From NCBI RefSeq assembly GCF_020622355.1, contig NZ_WHVL01000002.1:124001-188000 (forward strand): a stretch of 64,000 nucleotides of DNA, in the 5' to 3' direction. The notes under the pieces were generated by a model, which was not told where the DNA came from, ran no database searches, and saw nothing but the letters and a program-made list of their open reading frames with translations. The stretch is from Vreelandella malpeensis (GTDB lineage Bacteria > Pseudomonadota > Gammaproteobacteria > Pseudomonadales > Halomonadaceae). The translations under genes and the position numbers were made by a program. Below, piece by piece: positions 1 to 8,433 of the stretch (position 1 is the stretch's first letter; every line of letters begins with the position of its first letter).

Positions 1-2
1 CG

Positions 3-791
3 GAAGGCCAGCGCGCCGCCGCCAACATCTACAGCGACCTGACCCGATCGGTCGCCGACGAGGCCGACCTGATCATCTGGCCGGAAACCGCGGTGCCGAT
101 GTTCGAATACCAGGCGCGCCCGGTGCTCGAACGCATCCAGGCGACGCTCTCGCCGCAGACGGCGCTCTTGACCGGCATCGTCCAGCTCGATGAAGAGAAC
201 CGCTACTTCAACAGCGTGATCGGCGTGGGTGACGTCGCCGGCAGCTACCAGAAGGAGCACCTGGTGCCCTTCGGCGAGTACCTGCCGCTGGAGAGCGTGC
301 TGCGCGGGGCGATCGACTTCTTCGACCTGCCGATGTCGAGCTTCACCAAGGGCGATGCCGTCCAGGTACCGATGCAGGCGGGTGACCTGCGCATCGGCAA
401 CGCCATCTGCTACGAGATCATCTACCCGCAGCTGGTCGCCCGGCGCGCGCTGGAAAGCGACGTGATCGTCACGATCTCCAACGACACCTGGTTCGGCGCC
501 TCCATCGGCCCGCACCAGCACCTGCAGATGGCTCGCCTGCGGGCGCTGGAGAACGGTCGTTTCGTGCTGCGCGCCACCAGCAACGGCATCACCGCGATCA
601 TCGATGCCCAAGGCGATATCGTTGCCCGTGCACCGCAGTTCGAAGCGACCGCCCTGCTCGGTGAATTCCAGGCCATGCAGGGGCAGACGCCCTTCACCCG
701 CCTGGGCAGCCTCCCCGCCTGGCTGCTGGCGCTGCTGATGAGCGTGGCGGGCATCGTCGTCGGGCGCCGAACGCACAAGACGCTGCTCTGA
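3..791 (+). CDS. lnt: Apolipoprotein N-acyltransferase, C-terminal part (gene runs off the left edge)
   Basis: Lnt transfers the third acyl chain from phospholipid to the N-terminal cysteine of lipoproteins at the periplasmic face of the inner membrane. The reading frame is already open at base 3, so the start lies outside the window. The carbon-nitrogen hydrolase domain is visible: a glutamate in IIWPETAVP, a lysine in YQKEHLVPFGEYLP and the nucleophile cysteine in GNAICYEIIYP, followed by NDTWFG. A final hydrophobic helix (AWLLALLMSVAGIVVG) precedes the stop, as in the family. The N-terminal membrane helices are not in view. Confidence 0.95.
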   Translation, partial: EGQRAAANIYSDLTRSVADEADLIIWPETAVPMFEYQARPVLERIQATLSPQTALLTGIVQLDEENRYFNSVIGVGDVAGSYQKEHLVPFGEYLPLESVLRGAIDFFDLPMSSFTKGDAVQVPMQAGDLRIGNAICYEIIYPQLVARRALESDVIVTISNDTWFGASIGPHQHLQMARLRALENGRFVLRATSNGITAIIDAQGDIVARAPQFEATALLGEFQAMQGQTPFTRLGSLPAWLLALLMSVAGIVVGRRTHKTLL

Positions 792-830
792 CCTCGACCC
801 CGGTGCGGCATTTTGGCCCAAGCGGGCCGC

Positions 831-858
831 TTGACTGCCCCCGGGGGCTTGGCATAAT
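831..858 (+). promoter_or_regulatory. Sigma-70-like promoter that puts the start site on the ATG of the next gene
   Basis: TTGACT (831-836) and CATAAT (853-858) are separated by 16 bases. The start of transcription expected 6-8 bases after the -10 box falls at 864-866, and the ATG of the downstream gene is at 865. There is no room for a Shine-Dalgarno site, so the mRNA would be leaderless if this promoter is the one used. Confidence 0.5.
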
Positions 859-864
859 GGCGCC

Positions 865-1203
865 ATGCTCAAATCTCGCCCCTTCTTACTGCTGGTCGTC
901 GCCCCACTCGCCTTCACGGCGATCGTGGGCGCGGCCATCTTCGGCAACCAGGCGCTCTCCGCCGGCAAGGTCGACCAGGAGATCCGCGCGGCGATCGCCG
1001 CCGAACTCGACACCGCCTCGACGGTCGAGCTCTCCCAGCTCCAGGAAATCCAGTACGGCTACGGCGTCTGCGGGCTCTACCGCACCGACGAGTCGGCCAA
1101 CGGGCTCGCCTCGTTCTTCTACGACACCACCAACCGGCGGCTGGTACTGGACGTCAACTCCCGCGCCTATACCGCCAACTGCGGACTCTCCTCGGTCTGC
1201 TAG
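865..1203 (+). CDS. Small secreted or membrane-anchored protein of unknown function (112 aa)
   Basis: I do not recognise this family. The first ~30 residues form a hydrophobic signal or anchor (FLLLVVAPLAFTAIVGAAIFG). The remainder is a polar domain with three cysteines (YGVCGLYR, TANCGLSSVC) that could form disulfides in the periplasm. The last residue is a cysteine. The gene sits between lnt and a convergent copper-chaperone gene, has a promoter abutting its start codon and is followed by a strong terminator, so it is probably a monocistronic unit. No Shine-Dalgarno sequence precedes the ATG. Confidence 0.6.
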   Translation: MLKSRPFLLLVVAPLAFTAIVGAAIFGNQALSAGKVDQEIRAAIAAELDTASTVELSQLQEIQYGYGVCGLYRTDESANGLASFFYDTTNRRLVLDVNSRAYTANCGLSSVC

Positions 1204-1245
1204 CGGCTCGCCGCTCACACCCGCAGACATGTAAAACCGGACATG

Positions 1246-1275
1246 AAAAAAGCGCCTTCGACAGGCGCTTTTTTT
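1246..1275. terminator. Bidirectional intrinsic terminator
   Basis: A perfect 11-bp stem (AAAAAAGCGCC with GGCGCTTTTTT) with a 7-nt loop lies between two convergent genes. T-runs exist on both strands, so it can end transcription of the small secreted protein and of the SCO1-like gene. Confidence 0.9.
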
Positions 1276-1297
1276 GCTTCATTGCGAACCGAAAAAC

Positions 1298-1879
1298 TCA
1301 GCCTTCCGCGATCACCTGGCGAAGGTCGGCAAGCACGTCCTGGTTGGAATGCGGGTCGCGTACCAGAAAGCGCGGCTGGCCCTCGGCGTTGAAGGCGAAC
1401 ACGGCGCTCGAGTGGTTGACGATGTAATCGCCACGCTCGTTGGGCTCCTCGAAGCTGTAGGCGATGCGGTAACGATTGGTCAGCGCGTCGATCTCTTCCT
1501 TGTCGCCGGTCAGGCCAGTGAACTCGGGCCCGAAAGCGCCGGTGTAGCGCTTGAGCACCTCGGGGGTGTCGCGTTCGGGGTCCACCGAGATCAGCAGCAT
1601 CTGCACGTCGTCGCGCTCGGCCTCGGACAGCTCGTTGAAGATCGAGGCGAAGCGCGCCAGCGTCAGCGGACAGACGTCTGGACACTGGGTGTAGCCGAAG
1701 TAGACCAGCGTAGTCTTGCCGCGATAATCCTCCGCACGGGCGGGCTCGCCGTCACCATCGGTCAGCGCGAACTCGAGCGACGGCATGATCTCCTCGATAT
1801 CGGTGGTGCGAAACTCCTCGTCGGCACAGCCCACCAGCAGGGCCGCGGCAAGAAGCGGCAAAAGCATTCTTTTCATCAT
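1298..1879 (-). CDS. SCO1/SenC/PrrC-family copper chaperone lipoprotein
   Basis: This thioredoxin-fold protein delivers copper to, or reduces, the CuA site of cytochrome c oxidase. The protein has 193 residues. A lipobox (ALLVGC, Cys18) predicts a lipoprotein. The metal-binding CPDVC pair (Cys66, Cys70) and the distal histidine in VNHSSAVF (His156) are all present. The PCu(A)C chaperone gene lies 34 bases upstream on the same strand; the two chaperones work together in CuA assembly, so an operon is likely. The cytochrome oxidase genes themselves are not in the window. Confidence 0.93.
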   Translation of the reverse strand: MMKRMLLPLLAAALLVGCADEEFRTTDIEEIMPSLEFALTDGDGEPARAEDYRGKTTLVYFGYTQCPDVCPLTLARFASIFNELSEAERDDVQMLLISVDPERDTPEVLKRYTGAFGPEFTGLTGDKEEIDALTNRYRIAYSFEEPNERGDYIVNHSSAVFAFNAEGQPRFLVRDPHSNQDVLADLRQVIAEG

Positions 1880-1913
1880 GCGAGACGTTCTCTGGATTCA
1901 CTCGGGGATCGGA

Positions 1914-2369
1914 TCACAACGAGGCAGGCGAGACCACGTCGAATGTGACGGGCAGCGGTTCGCCGTCGATATCGAGGGTCACCTCGACCTCGTCACCTTC
2001 GGTCAGCGGCGCGAGGCGGTCCATGAACATCAGATGGTGGCCGCGCGGCGCGAAGCTGAACGTTTCACCGGGGCCGATCTCGACGCTTTCGACGCCGTGC
2101 ATGTGGGCCATACCGTCGTGCTCCATGCTTTCGTGAAGCTCGATCGCCTCGAACGCCTCGCTGTCGGCACCGGTCAGCGTGATCGCCGACTCACTGCCAT
2201 TCTCGATATCGAAGTAGCCGGCGCCAGGGGTGTTCCCGGGCAGCAGGCTCAGGCGCGCGTTGGAGACGCTGACATCGCTTGCCTGGGCGTTTACGGCGCC
2301 CAGCAGAATGGCGGCGCCAAGGAGAGTCGGCATGACGTGACGTCGGGCGTTGGACAGTGCATTCAGCAT
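1914..2369 (-). CDS. PCu(A)C-type periplasmic copper chaperone
   Basis: The protein has a signal peptide (TLLGAAILLGAVNAQA) followed by a cupredoxin-like domain carrying the histidine/methionine-rich copper site: HESMEHDGMAHMHG early and GHHLMFM later, the usual H-M...H-x-M ligand set. I chose the ATG at 2369 because a GGAG sits 7 bases upstream; a longer reading frame to 2423 lacks such a site. It is first in a two-gene unit with the SCO1-like chaperone, and both should act on CuA of terminal oxidases in the periplasm. Confidence 0.92.
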   Translation of the reverse strand: MLNALSNARRHVMPTLLGAAILLGAVNAQASDVSVSNARLSLLPGNTPGAGYFDIENGSESAITLTGADSEAFEAIELHESMEHDGMAHMHGVESVEIGPGETFSFAPRGHHLMFMDRLAPLTEGDEVEVTLDIDGEPLPVTFDVVSPASL

Positions 2370-2496
2370 GGCGTGACTCCGTAAAGCATGGGTTGAAATC
2401 GGCAGCGCCAAAGGCGCTTTCATGAGGCCTACCTTAGCGCTCTTTTAAGCCACTGCCAGCACAATGCGACAATTTGTCCGGTGAACGCACCCCATG

Positions 2497-2525
2497 AAAA
2501 AAAGCCCGGCAGCGTTGTGCCCGGA
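2497..2525 (-). terminator. Imperfect intrinsic terminator downstream of phaC
   Basis: On the minus strand TCCGGGCA pairs with TGCCGGGC around a 6-nt loop, with one internal G-G mismatch, and is followed by seven T residues. It lies just after the phaC stop codon. Confidence 0.6.
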
Positions 2526-2536
2526 GACGTATTGAT

Positions 2537-4393
2537 TTACTCGGAGGGCGCCCCCTTGAGCGCTTCGCCGAGCACCTCGGGGATGGTCTGACGCACGTAG
2601 CGCCCCGGTGCCGGCTCGATGACCCCGAGTGCCCCGCTGCCCGGCACCCGCGCGACTACCTGCTTGTGCGTATCCACGTAGCCGTTCTGGGTGATCCATG
2701 CCTGCCAGTGCGGCCACCAGGAGCCGTCGTGGTACTGTGCGCCATCGAGCCACGCCTCGGGAGCGGCAGGCCGGGCATCGTTGGTCCAGTAGCCGTACTT
2801 CTGCTTGTGCGGCGGATTGACGATGCCGGCGATATGGCCGGAGCCGCCCAGCACGAAGGTGACCGGCCCCTTGGGTAGAAGCGCGCCATGGTAGGTGCTG
2901 TTCCACTTGGCGATATGGTCCTCCTTCGCCGAAACGAAGTAGCTCGGCGTCGAGACCTTGCGCAGGTCGATCTTGACCCCGTCGAGCTCGATACCGCCGG
3001 GTTCGACCAGCCGGTTCTCCAGATACAGGTGGCGCAGGTACCAGCCGTGGGTCGCCGCAGGCAGATTGGTGCCGTCGGTGTTCCAGTAGAGCAGGTCGAA
3101 CGCCGCGGGCACCTCGCCCTTCAGGTAGTTGTTGACGAAGAACGACCAGAACAGGTCGTTCTCGCGCAGCAGGTTGAAGGTGTAGGCCATGGAGCGGCCA
3201 TCGAGATAGCCCTTGAGCTGCATCGAGCGCTCGATCCCCTGCACCACGGTCTCGTTCAGGAACACGCCGATGTCGCCGGGGTCGCGGAAATCCTGGAGCG
3301 TGGCCATGTAGGTAACCGACTTGACCTTGCGCGCGCGCCGGGTACTGGTGAGGTATGCCATCGTCGAGGCGGTGAGCGTGCCGCCCACGCAGTAGCTGAC
3401 CAGGTTCACCGACTTCTCGCCGCAGGCGCGTTCGATCGCCTCCATGGCGGCGATGGGCCCCATCTGCATGTAGTCCGCCCAGGTAACGTCGTGCTGCTCG
3501 GGGCCAGGGTTGCGCCAGGAGATCAGAAATACCGTATGGCCTTGGTCGACGAGCCACTTGACCAGCGAGTTGTCCTCGCGCAGATCAAGAATGTAGTACT
3601 TGTTGATCCAGGGCGGCACGATCAGCAGCGGCGTCTTGAATACTGTTTCCGTGGCCGGTGCGTACTGGATCAGCTGGATCAATTCGTTCTCGAACACCAC
3701 CGACCCGGGCGTGACGGCGATGTTCTCGCCGACGGCGAAAGCCTGGCGGTCGGTCATGGCCACGTTGATGCCTTCGCTGGAGTTGGCGAGGTCCTTGCGC
3801 AGCCGCGTCAGGCCATCGAGCAGGTTCTGGCCCCGGGTTTCCAGGGTGCGCTTGACCACCTCGGGGTTGGTCGAGATGAAGTTCGACGGCGACATGGCGC
3901 TGACCAGTTGGCGGGCGTAGAAGGTGAGATTGCGCCGGCTCGCGTCGTCGAGCCCGTCGAGGCCGGCGATCAGCTCGTCGACGGATTGCGAGAACAACAG
4001 GTATTGCTGCATCAAGGAGAGATAGAACGGCTCGCTCGTCCAGGCATCATCCTTGAAACGGCGATCTCCCTTGGCGGGCTGGATCAGTGGCGTCACCGCT
4101 TCGCCGGCCAGCGCGCGCATGCCCTGCTGCCACAGGAGCCACTGATCCTGGGCCAGGCGGGCCTGGGTCTGCCAGACGAGCGCCGGATTGCCCATCAGCG
4201 CCTGGGCGGCCGCCTCGAAACTCGCGCGCATGTCACTGTAGACCGAGTCGGCGGCCTCGCTCGGCGCCATGCGCGCGAGCAGATCCTCCATCAGGCCCTG
4301 GTACTGCTCGCCGACCTCGTCGAGAACGCGCTTCCACGCGCTCATCTCCTCTTGGGTAAAGCCCTGCGCTGCCCCGCTCCACGCTGATTGCAT
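2537..4393 (-). CDS. phaC: Class I poly(3-hydroxyalkanoate) synthase
   Basis: PhaC polymerises (R)-3-hydroxyacyl-CoA into PHA on the granule surface. The 618-residue length fits class I enzymes. The N-terminal PhaC domain is followed by the alpha/beta-hydrolase core with the lipase-like box SYCVGG, where Cys335 is the nucleophile; Asp492 (KEDHIAK) and His520 (GSGHIAG) complete the triad. The ATG at 4393 follows a GGGGGAGGGG ribosome-binding site. The phasin gene phaP lies upstream, with a strong hairpin terminator between them, so phaC is probably expressed by partial readthrough or its own weak promoter. No phaA or phaB is nearby. Confidence 0.97.
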   Translation of the reverse strand: MQSAWSGAAQGFTQEEMSAWKRVLDEVGEQYQGLMEDLLARMAPSEAADSVYSDMRASFEAAAQALMGNPALVWQTQARLAQDQWLLWQQGMRALAGEAVTPLIQPAKGDRRFKDDAWTSEPFYLSLMQQYLLFSQSVDELIAGLDGLDDASRRNLTFYARQLVSAMSPSNFISTNPEVVKRTLETRGQNLLDGLTRLRKDLANSSEGINVAMTDRQAFAVGENIAVTPGSVVFENELIQLIQYAPATETVFKTPLLIVPPWINKYYILDLREDNSLVKWLVDQGHTVFLISWRNPGPEQHDVTWADYMQMGPIAAMEAIERACGEKSVNLVSYCVGGTLTASTMAYLTSTRRARKVKSVTYMATLQDFRDPGDIGVFLNETVVQGIERSMQLKGYLDGRSMAYTFNLLRENDLFWSFFVNNYLKGEVPAAFDLLYWNTDGTNLPAATHGWYLRHLYLENRLVEPGGIELDGVKIDLRKVSTPSYFVSAKEDHIAKWNSTYHGALLPKGPVTFVLGGSGHIAGIVNPPHKQKYGYWTNDARPAAPEAWLDGAQYHDGSWWPHWQAWITQNGYVDTHKQVVARVPGSGALGVIEPAPGRYVRQTIPEVLGEALKGAPSE

Positions 4394-4436
4394 CGTCCCC
4401 TCCCCCTTGCCTCACCTGCCCGTTGGCGTGCATCAC

Positions 4437-4464
4437 AAAAAAAGACGGCGCCCGAAGGCGCCGT
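4437..4464 (-). terminator. Strong intrinsic terminator between phaP and phaC
   Basis: A perfect 8-bp stem (ACGGCGCC / GGCGCCGT) with a UUCG-type tetraloop on the minus strand is followed by seven T residues. Its position in the phaP-phaC gap suggests it makes phasin mRNA more abundant than synthase mRNA. Confidence 0.9.
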
Positions 4465-4476
4465 ATGCGTTCGCGA

Positions 4477-4920
4477 TCACTTCTTGCGCGTGGACTGGCT
4501 GGACGCCTGGGCCCCGGGAGCCCCCTTGACGGCAGCATCGGCCTGTTCGCGCATCTTCTGGCCGGCGACGTTGACCTGCTCGCCCACCCGGCGGCCGGTA
4601 TCGCTGAACAGCTTCTCCATCTGGGACTTGAACTCGAGACTCATCTCGCTCATGGCGCGAGCGTCTTCCTGCATCTGCTGGGAGAGTTCCTTCATCATTT
4701 CGGCCTGCTGGGAGCCGAAATCACGCAGGCTGTCGGCATCGTCGATCTCGGTGGCGCGGCGCAGGCGTTCGGTGCCCAGCTGGCTGTAGCGCTGCATTGC
4801 CTCGAGCTGGTAGTGGGTGAGCTTTTCCATGTTGTCGAGCATCAGTGCGTTCATCCTGCGCATCGGCTCGAACAGCTGGCGGGTCTGGCCATTGAAGGCG
4901 TCGAACATCTTGTCCTGCAT
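4477..4920 (-). CDS. phaP: Phasin family protein
   Basis: Phasins coat PHA granules and limit their coalescence. The 147-residue protein is almost entirely amphipathic helix rich in Met, Gln, Glu and Arg (FEPMRRMNALMLDNMEKL, QQAEMMKELSQQMQ) with a low-complexity Ala/Lys tail (AAVKGAPGAQ...STRKK), typical of the phasin_2 type. GAGGAG precedes the ATG. Its position directly upstream of phaC supports the call. A candidate promoter is about 140 bases upstream. Confidence 0.9.
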   Translation of the reverse strand: MQDKMFDAFNGQTRQLFEPMRRMNALMLDNMEKLTHYQLEAMQRYSQLGTERLRRATEIDDADSLRDFGSQQAEMMKELSQQMQEDARAMSEMSLEFKSQMEKLFSDTGRRVGEQVNVAGQKMREQADAAVKGAPGAQASSQSTRKK

Positions 4921-5059
4921 GATCCTGGCTCCTCTGGAAAGTCAACAGAAAGCGATGCGCGTCGCGGCATCGCCATGTACTGCGCATTCGCACGTCAGCA
5001 AAGAGGCCACGATCCTGCATCCATCGAGCGACCGCCCGGCCACCGCGCCGTATCTCATA

Positions 5060-5088
5060 GTCATACGTTTGCGACACGCGCTCGTCAA
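5060..5088 (-). promoter_or_regulatory. Candidate sigma-70 promoter for phaP
   Basis: On the minus strand TTGACG (5083-5088) and TATGAC (5060-5065) are separated by 17 bases, about 140 bases upstream of the phaP start. It lies in the 260-base gap after the DUF6489-like gene, which holds no other feature I can support. Confidence 0.45.
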
Positions 5089-5180
5089 CAGGCGTGGTTA
5101 ACGCTCTTTCGACCTGAAACGAACACCGCCGCTATTCAAGAGCGTAGCGGCTGGGTCGGCGCTGCGCAAAACCGCGCGAC

Positions 5181-5558
5181 CTACTTCTTCTCGCGCGTGC
5201 TCGCGCGCGAGCGCGACGAAGCGCTCGCGCGGCGCTTCGGGGCGGCGTCTTCCGGCGTCGGCGGCTCATCGGGCGCCTCTGTCGCCTTGGCGCCGGCGCT
5301 GCCGGCCTGCCTCAGCATGTCCAGCATCATCTGCTGGTAGGTACCGAAGTGGGCGAGCCCCTGGGAGAGGCCCTGCTGCATCATCGGCTGCTGCAGGAAG
5401 GGGCGCATCAGGCTCATCGGGTCGTAGCCCTCTACCCCGGACTCCATCTGGCGCTGGATGTTGTCCAGCAAGTGCTGCTGGAAGGCTTCGACATCGGGAA
5501 GCCCCAGCGACTGGCGAAACTCCTCCGGCGTCAGGTCGAACTCGACGTTGATCTTCAT
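5181..5558 (-). CDS. DUF6489-like small protein, probably PHA-granule associated
   Basis: The 125-residue product begins MKINVEFDLTPEEFRQSLGLPDVEAFQ, which I recognise as resembling DUF6489 proteins; their biochemical function is unknown. It is helical and rich in Gln and Met in the middle (FLQQPMMQQGLSQG), and ends in a basic Ser/Arg/Lys tail (KRRASASSRSRASTREKK), like the tail of the adjacent phasin. The location just upstream of phaP-phaC suggests a role at PHA granules, but this is inference. It follows aroC by 62 bases on the same strand. Confidence 0.7.
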   Translation of the reverse strand: MKINVEFDLTPEEFRQSLGLPDVEAFQQHLLDNIQRQMESGVEGYDPMSLMRPFLQQPMMQQGLSQGLAHFGTYQQMMLDMLRQAGSAGAKATEAPDEPPTPEDAAPKRRASASSRSRASTREKK

Positions 5559-5620
5559 GGCCCACTCCCCTGTCGGTGATCGTTGGTCTTGGCACCCTGC
5601 TTCGAGTGTAGCAGCGCGGC

Positions 5621-6712
5621 TCAGCGCTGGCCGAGCTTCGGCGTGCCAACCGAGACATCGCCGTTCTGGCCGCGATGACGCAGCAGGTGATCAAGCAGCG
5701 TGATCGCCATCATCGCCTCGGCGATGGGAGTCGCGCGAATGCCGACGCAAGGGTCGTGTCGGCCCTTGGTGATCACCTCGACCGGCGCGCCGTGCACGTC
5801 GATGGAGCGCCCGGGCGTGGTGATGCTCGAGGTCGGCTTGAGCGCGATGCGCGCGACGATCGGCTGGCCGCTGGAGATACCGCCGAGGATGCCGCCGGCC
5901 TGATTGGAGAGAAAGCCCTCCGGGGTCAGCTCGTCGCGGTGCTCGCTGCCACGCTGGGTGACGCTTTTAAAGCCGGCGCCGATCTCGATGCCCTTCACCG
6001 CGTTGATGCTCATCAGCCCATGGGCGAGCTCGGCGTCGAGCCGGTCGAACACCGGCTCGCCGAGGCCCACCGGCACGCCGTCGGCAATCACGGTGATCTC
6101 GGCGCCGATCGAGTCCTGGTCGCGGCGCAGTTGGTCCATGTAGGCCTCGAGCTCGGCGACGCGGTCCGGGTCCGGGCAGAAGAACGCGTTCTGCTCGACG
6201 CTCTTCCAGCTCTTGAAGTCGATCTCGATGGGGCCGAGCTGGCTCATGTAGCCGCGCACCTGGATACCGTGCCCGGCGAGCACCTTCTTGGCGATGGCGC
6301 CGGCGGCGACGCGCATGGCGGTTTCCCGGGCGCTGGAGCGCCCGCCCCCGCGGTAGTCGCGGTGGCCGTACTTGTGGTGGTAGGTGTAGTCGGCGTGGGC
6401 CGGGCGGAACTGATCCTTGATCTTGGAGTAGTCTTTCGAGCGCTGGTCGGTGTTCTCGATCAGAAGGCCGATCGAGGTGCCGGTGGTCTTGCCTTCGAAC
6501 ACACCGGAAAGAATCTTCACCTCGTCGGCTTCCTTGCGCTGGGTGGTGTGGCGCGAGCTCCCCGGGCGGCGGCGGTCGAGCTCGACCTGCAGCGCCTGCT
6601 CGCTGATCTCGATGCCTGGCGGGCAGCCGTCGACGATGGCGCCAAGCGCTACGCCGTGGCTCTCGCCGAAGGTGGTCACGCTAAAAAGCTTGCCGAAGGT
6701 ATTGCCGGACAT
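5621..6712 (-). CDS. aroC: Chorismate synthase
   Basis: AroC converts 5-enolpyruvylshikimate-3-phosphate to chorismate using reduced FMN, the last step of the common aromatic pathway. The 363-residue length matches the family. Signature segments are visible: [18 protein letters not shown] near the start, the HTTQRKE region, [17 protein letters not shown] in the middle, and [18 protein letters not shown] later. It starts 12 bases after the prmB stop, so prmB-aroC form an operon as in Escherichia coli. Confidence 0.98.
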   Translation of the reverse strand: MSGNTFGKLFSVTTFGESHGVALGAIVDGCPPGIEISEQALQVELDRRRPGSSRHTTQRKEADEVKILSGVFEGKTTGTSIGLLIENTDQRSKDYSKIKDQFRPAHADYTYHHKYGHRDYRGGGRSSARETAMRVAAGAIAKKVLAGHGIQVRGYMSQLGPIEIDFKSWKSVEQNAFFCPDPDRVAELEAYMDQLRRDQDSIGAEITVIADGVPVGLGEPVFDRLDAELAHGLMSINAVKGIEIGAGFKSVTQRGSEHRDELTPEGFLSNQAGGILGGISSGQPIVARIALKPTSSITTPGRSIDVHGAPVEVITKGRHDPCVGIRATPIAEAMMAITLLDHLLRHRGQNGDVSVGTPKLGQR

Positions 6713-6724
6713 GGTGCTGGTTCC

Positions 6725-7684
6725 TTACGCAAAGGACGCCGCGTGGGCGTCGAGTTCCGCGGCGCTGATGGCGAAGACGCCCTGGCCGCCGTGCTCGAAT
6801 TCAAGCCACATGAAGCCGACCTCGGGGAAGGCCGCCTCGACGTGGCGATCGGAGTTGCCGACCTCGACGATCAGCCAGCCGTCGTCGGTCAGATGATCGC
6901 GCGCCTCGCGCAGGATGCGGCGCACGATGTCGAGCCCGTCGCTGCCTGCGCCAAGCGCAAGCGAAGGCTCGTGGCGGTACTCCGCCGGCATGGTGGCGAG
7001 ATCCCGGGCGTCGACGTAGGGCGGATTGGAGACAATCAGATCGAAGCGCTGGCCTTCGAGGGCATCGAAGACATCGGACTCGACCGCCCGCACCCGGTCG
7101 CCGACGTCGTGACGGGTGATGTTCTGTTTTGCCACCGCCAGCGCCTCCGGGCTCAGGTCCGCCAGCGTCACGTGGCAGGTGGGCAGCACCAAGGCCGTGG
7201 CGATACCGATGCAGCCCGAGCCCGTGCACAGGTCGAGCACGTGCTCCGGCGGCTCGTGATCGAACCAGGCGCCGAAGCCGTCGAGGATCAGCTCGGCGAT
7301 CGGCGAACGCGGGATCAGCACGCGCTCGTCGACGTCGAAGGGGTAGCCCGCGAAGAACGCCTCGCCCAGCAGGTACGGCAGCGGCGCGCGGGTGCTCACG
7401 CGCTTGCGGGCGAGCTCGATGATGCGCTGGCGCTCCACCGGCAGAAGCCGTGCGTCCTGAACGCTCGGATCGACGTTCCAGGGCAGGTGCAGCGCACCCA
7501 GGCACAGGGCGACGGCCTCGTCCCAGGCGGTATCGGTGCCGTGGCCGTAGTGCAGCCCCGCCAGGTAGAACTCGCTGGTCACCCAGCGCAGGTAGTCGCG
7601 CAGGGTGATCAGGTCGCTGGTCAATGTCGAATCCGGCAGCGACAGCGTGGAGGGAGAGGTCTCGGCGTTGAGGTGCGTGGTCAC
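6725..7684 (-). CDS. prmB: Ribosomal protein uL3 N5-glutamine methyltransferase
   Basis: PrmB methylates a glutamine of ribosomal protein L3 using S-adenosylmethionine. The SAM site ([14 protein letters not shown]) and the glutamine-binding NPPY motif ([14 protein letters not shown]) are present. I chose a GTG start at 7684 because CAGGAG lies 5 bases upstream; this gives 319 residues, close to the usual ~310. A longer frame to 7726 has no good ribosome-binding site. The gene is followed by aroC and has a divergent Smr-domain gene upstream, the arrangement also seen around E. coli prmB. Confidence 0.95.
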   Translation of the reverse strand: MTTHLNAETSPSTLSLPDSTLTSDLITLRDYLRWVTSEFYLAGLHYGHGTDTAWDEAVALCLGALHLPWNVDPSVQDARLLPVERQRIIELARKRVSTRAPLPYLLGEAFFAGYPFDVDERVLIPRSPIAELILDGFGAWFDHEPPEHVLDLCTGSGCIGIATALVLPTCHVTLADLSPEALAVAKQNITRHDVGDRVRAVESDVFDALEGQRFDLIVSNPPYVDARDLATMPAEYRHEPSLALGAGSDGLDIVRRILREARDHLTDDGWLIVEVGNSDRHVEAAFPEVGFMWLEFEHGGQGVFAISAAELDAHAASFA

Positions 7685-7845
7685 GGGGGCTCCTGGGTCG
7701 CGGCGATGGCCCGCGCGGGCGGCCATGCCAGGTTGAATCGTCGGTCGGTGATTGTACCCTCGACGCCGCCCGGTTCACAGCGACGTCAAGCCCGCTATAC
7801 TGTGCGCTTTCGACTTCGCCCCCTTCCACCACCTGTGAGCCTGTC

Positions 7846-8412
7846 ATGTCGCGACGCCGCCCTGCGCCCAACGAAGAAGAGATCAGCGCCTTTCGCCAGG
7901 CGCTCGAGCAGGCGGGCGTGCGGCGGCTCACCAGCGACCTGGCCGACCCGGGCAAGCCGAAGCCTCAGCCGGATGCCCAGGCGGCGCGGCGCGCGGCGGC
8001 GGTGAAGGGGGCCGCGCAGACCCCCACCGGGCGCACCTCGGATGGCCGCGTGGAGGCGGTGCGCCCGTCGGAGTATCTGGAGTTCGCGCTGCCCGATCTG
8101 CCCTACCGCACCGTCAGCCAGCTCAAGCGTGGCCAGACGCCCTGGCAGGCGGGGCTCGACCTTCACGGCTACACCCTGGAGGAAGCGCGCACCGAGCTCG
8201 AGAGCTTTTTGACCGACGCCGCCGCCCAGCACCTTCACTGCGTGCTGGTGGTACACGGCAAGGCCTGGGGCGCCACGGCGGATTTCCCGGTACTCAAGAG
8301 CCACGCCAACGCCTGGCTCAGGGAGTGGCCGGGGGTGCTGGCGTTCTGTTCGGCGGTGGACGCCGACGGCGGCACCGGTGCGCTCTACGTGCTGCTGCGC
8401 CGCCCGCGCTGA
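7846..8412 (+). CDS. smrB: Smr-domain endonuclease, SmrB-like
   Basis: SmrB-type proteins cleave mRNA at collided ribosomes. The 188-residue protein has an N-terminal extension (1-85) and a C-terminal Smr domain with the conserved LDLHG motif (104-108). The second family motif, usually HGxG-like, reads HGKAWG (137-142), a spacing variant. The sequence ends with the typical GALYVLLRR strand. The gene is divergent from prmB, which supports the SmrB rather than SmrA assignment. The symbol is therefore mainly from gene order. Confidence 0.85.
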   Translation: MSRRRPAPNEEEISAFRQALEQAGVRRLTSDLADPGKPKPQPDAQAARRAAAVKGAAQTPTGRTSDGRVEAVRPSEYLEFALPDLPYRTVSQLKRGQTPWQAGLDLHGYTLEEARTELESFLTDAAAQHLHCVLVVHGKAWGATADFPVLKSHANAWLREWPGVLAFCSAVDADGGTGALYVLLRRPR

Positions 8413-8433
8413 GTCGCCTGCTCCGCCGCCTCC

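Noticed and set aside
2888..4387. A 499-codon plus-strand frame opposite phaC
   Set aside because: It mirrors the phaC frame and has composition typical of antisense frames in GC-rich DNA.
5675..8005. A 776-codon open frame on the plus strand, opposite aroC and prmB
   Set aside because: It is antisense to two certain genes; its translation is rich in Asp, Gly, Ala, Val, Arg and His and lacks any motif. Long antisense frames are common in GC-rich DNA.
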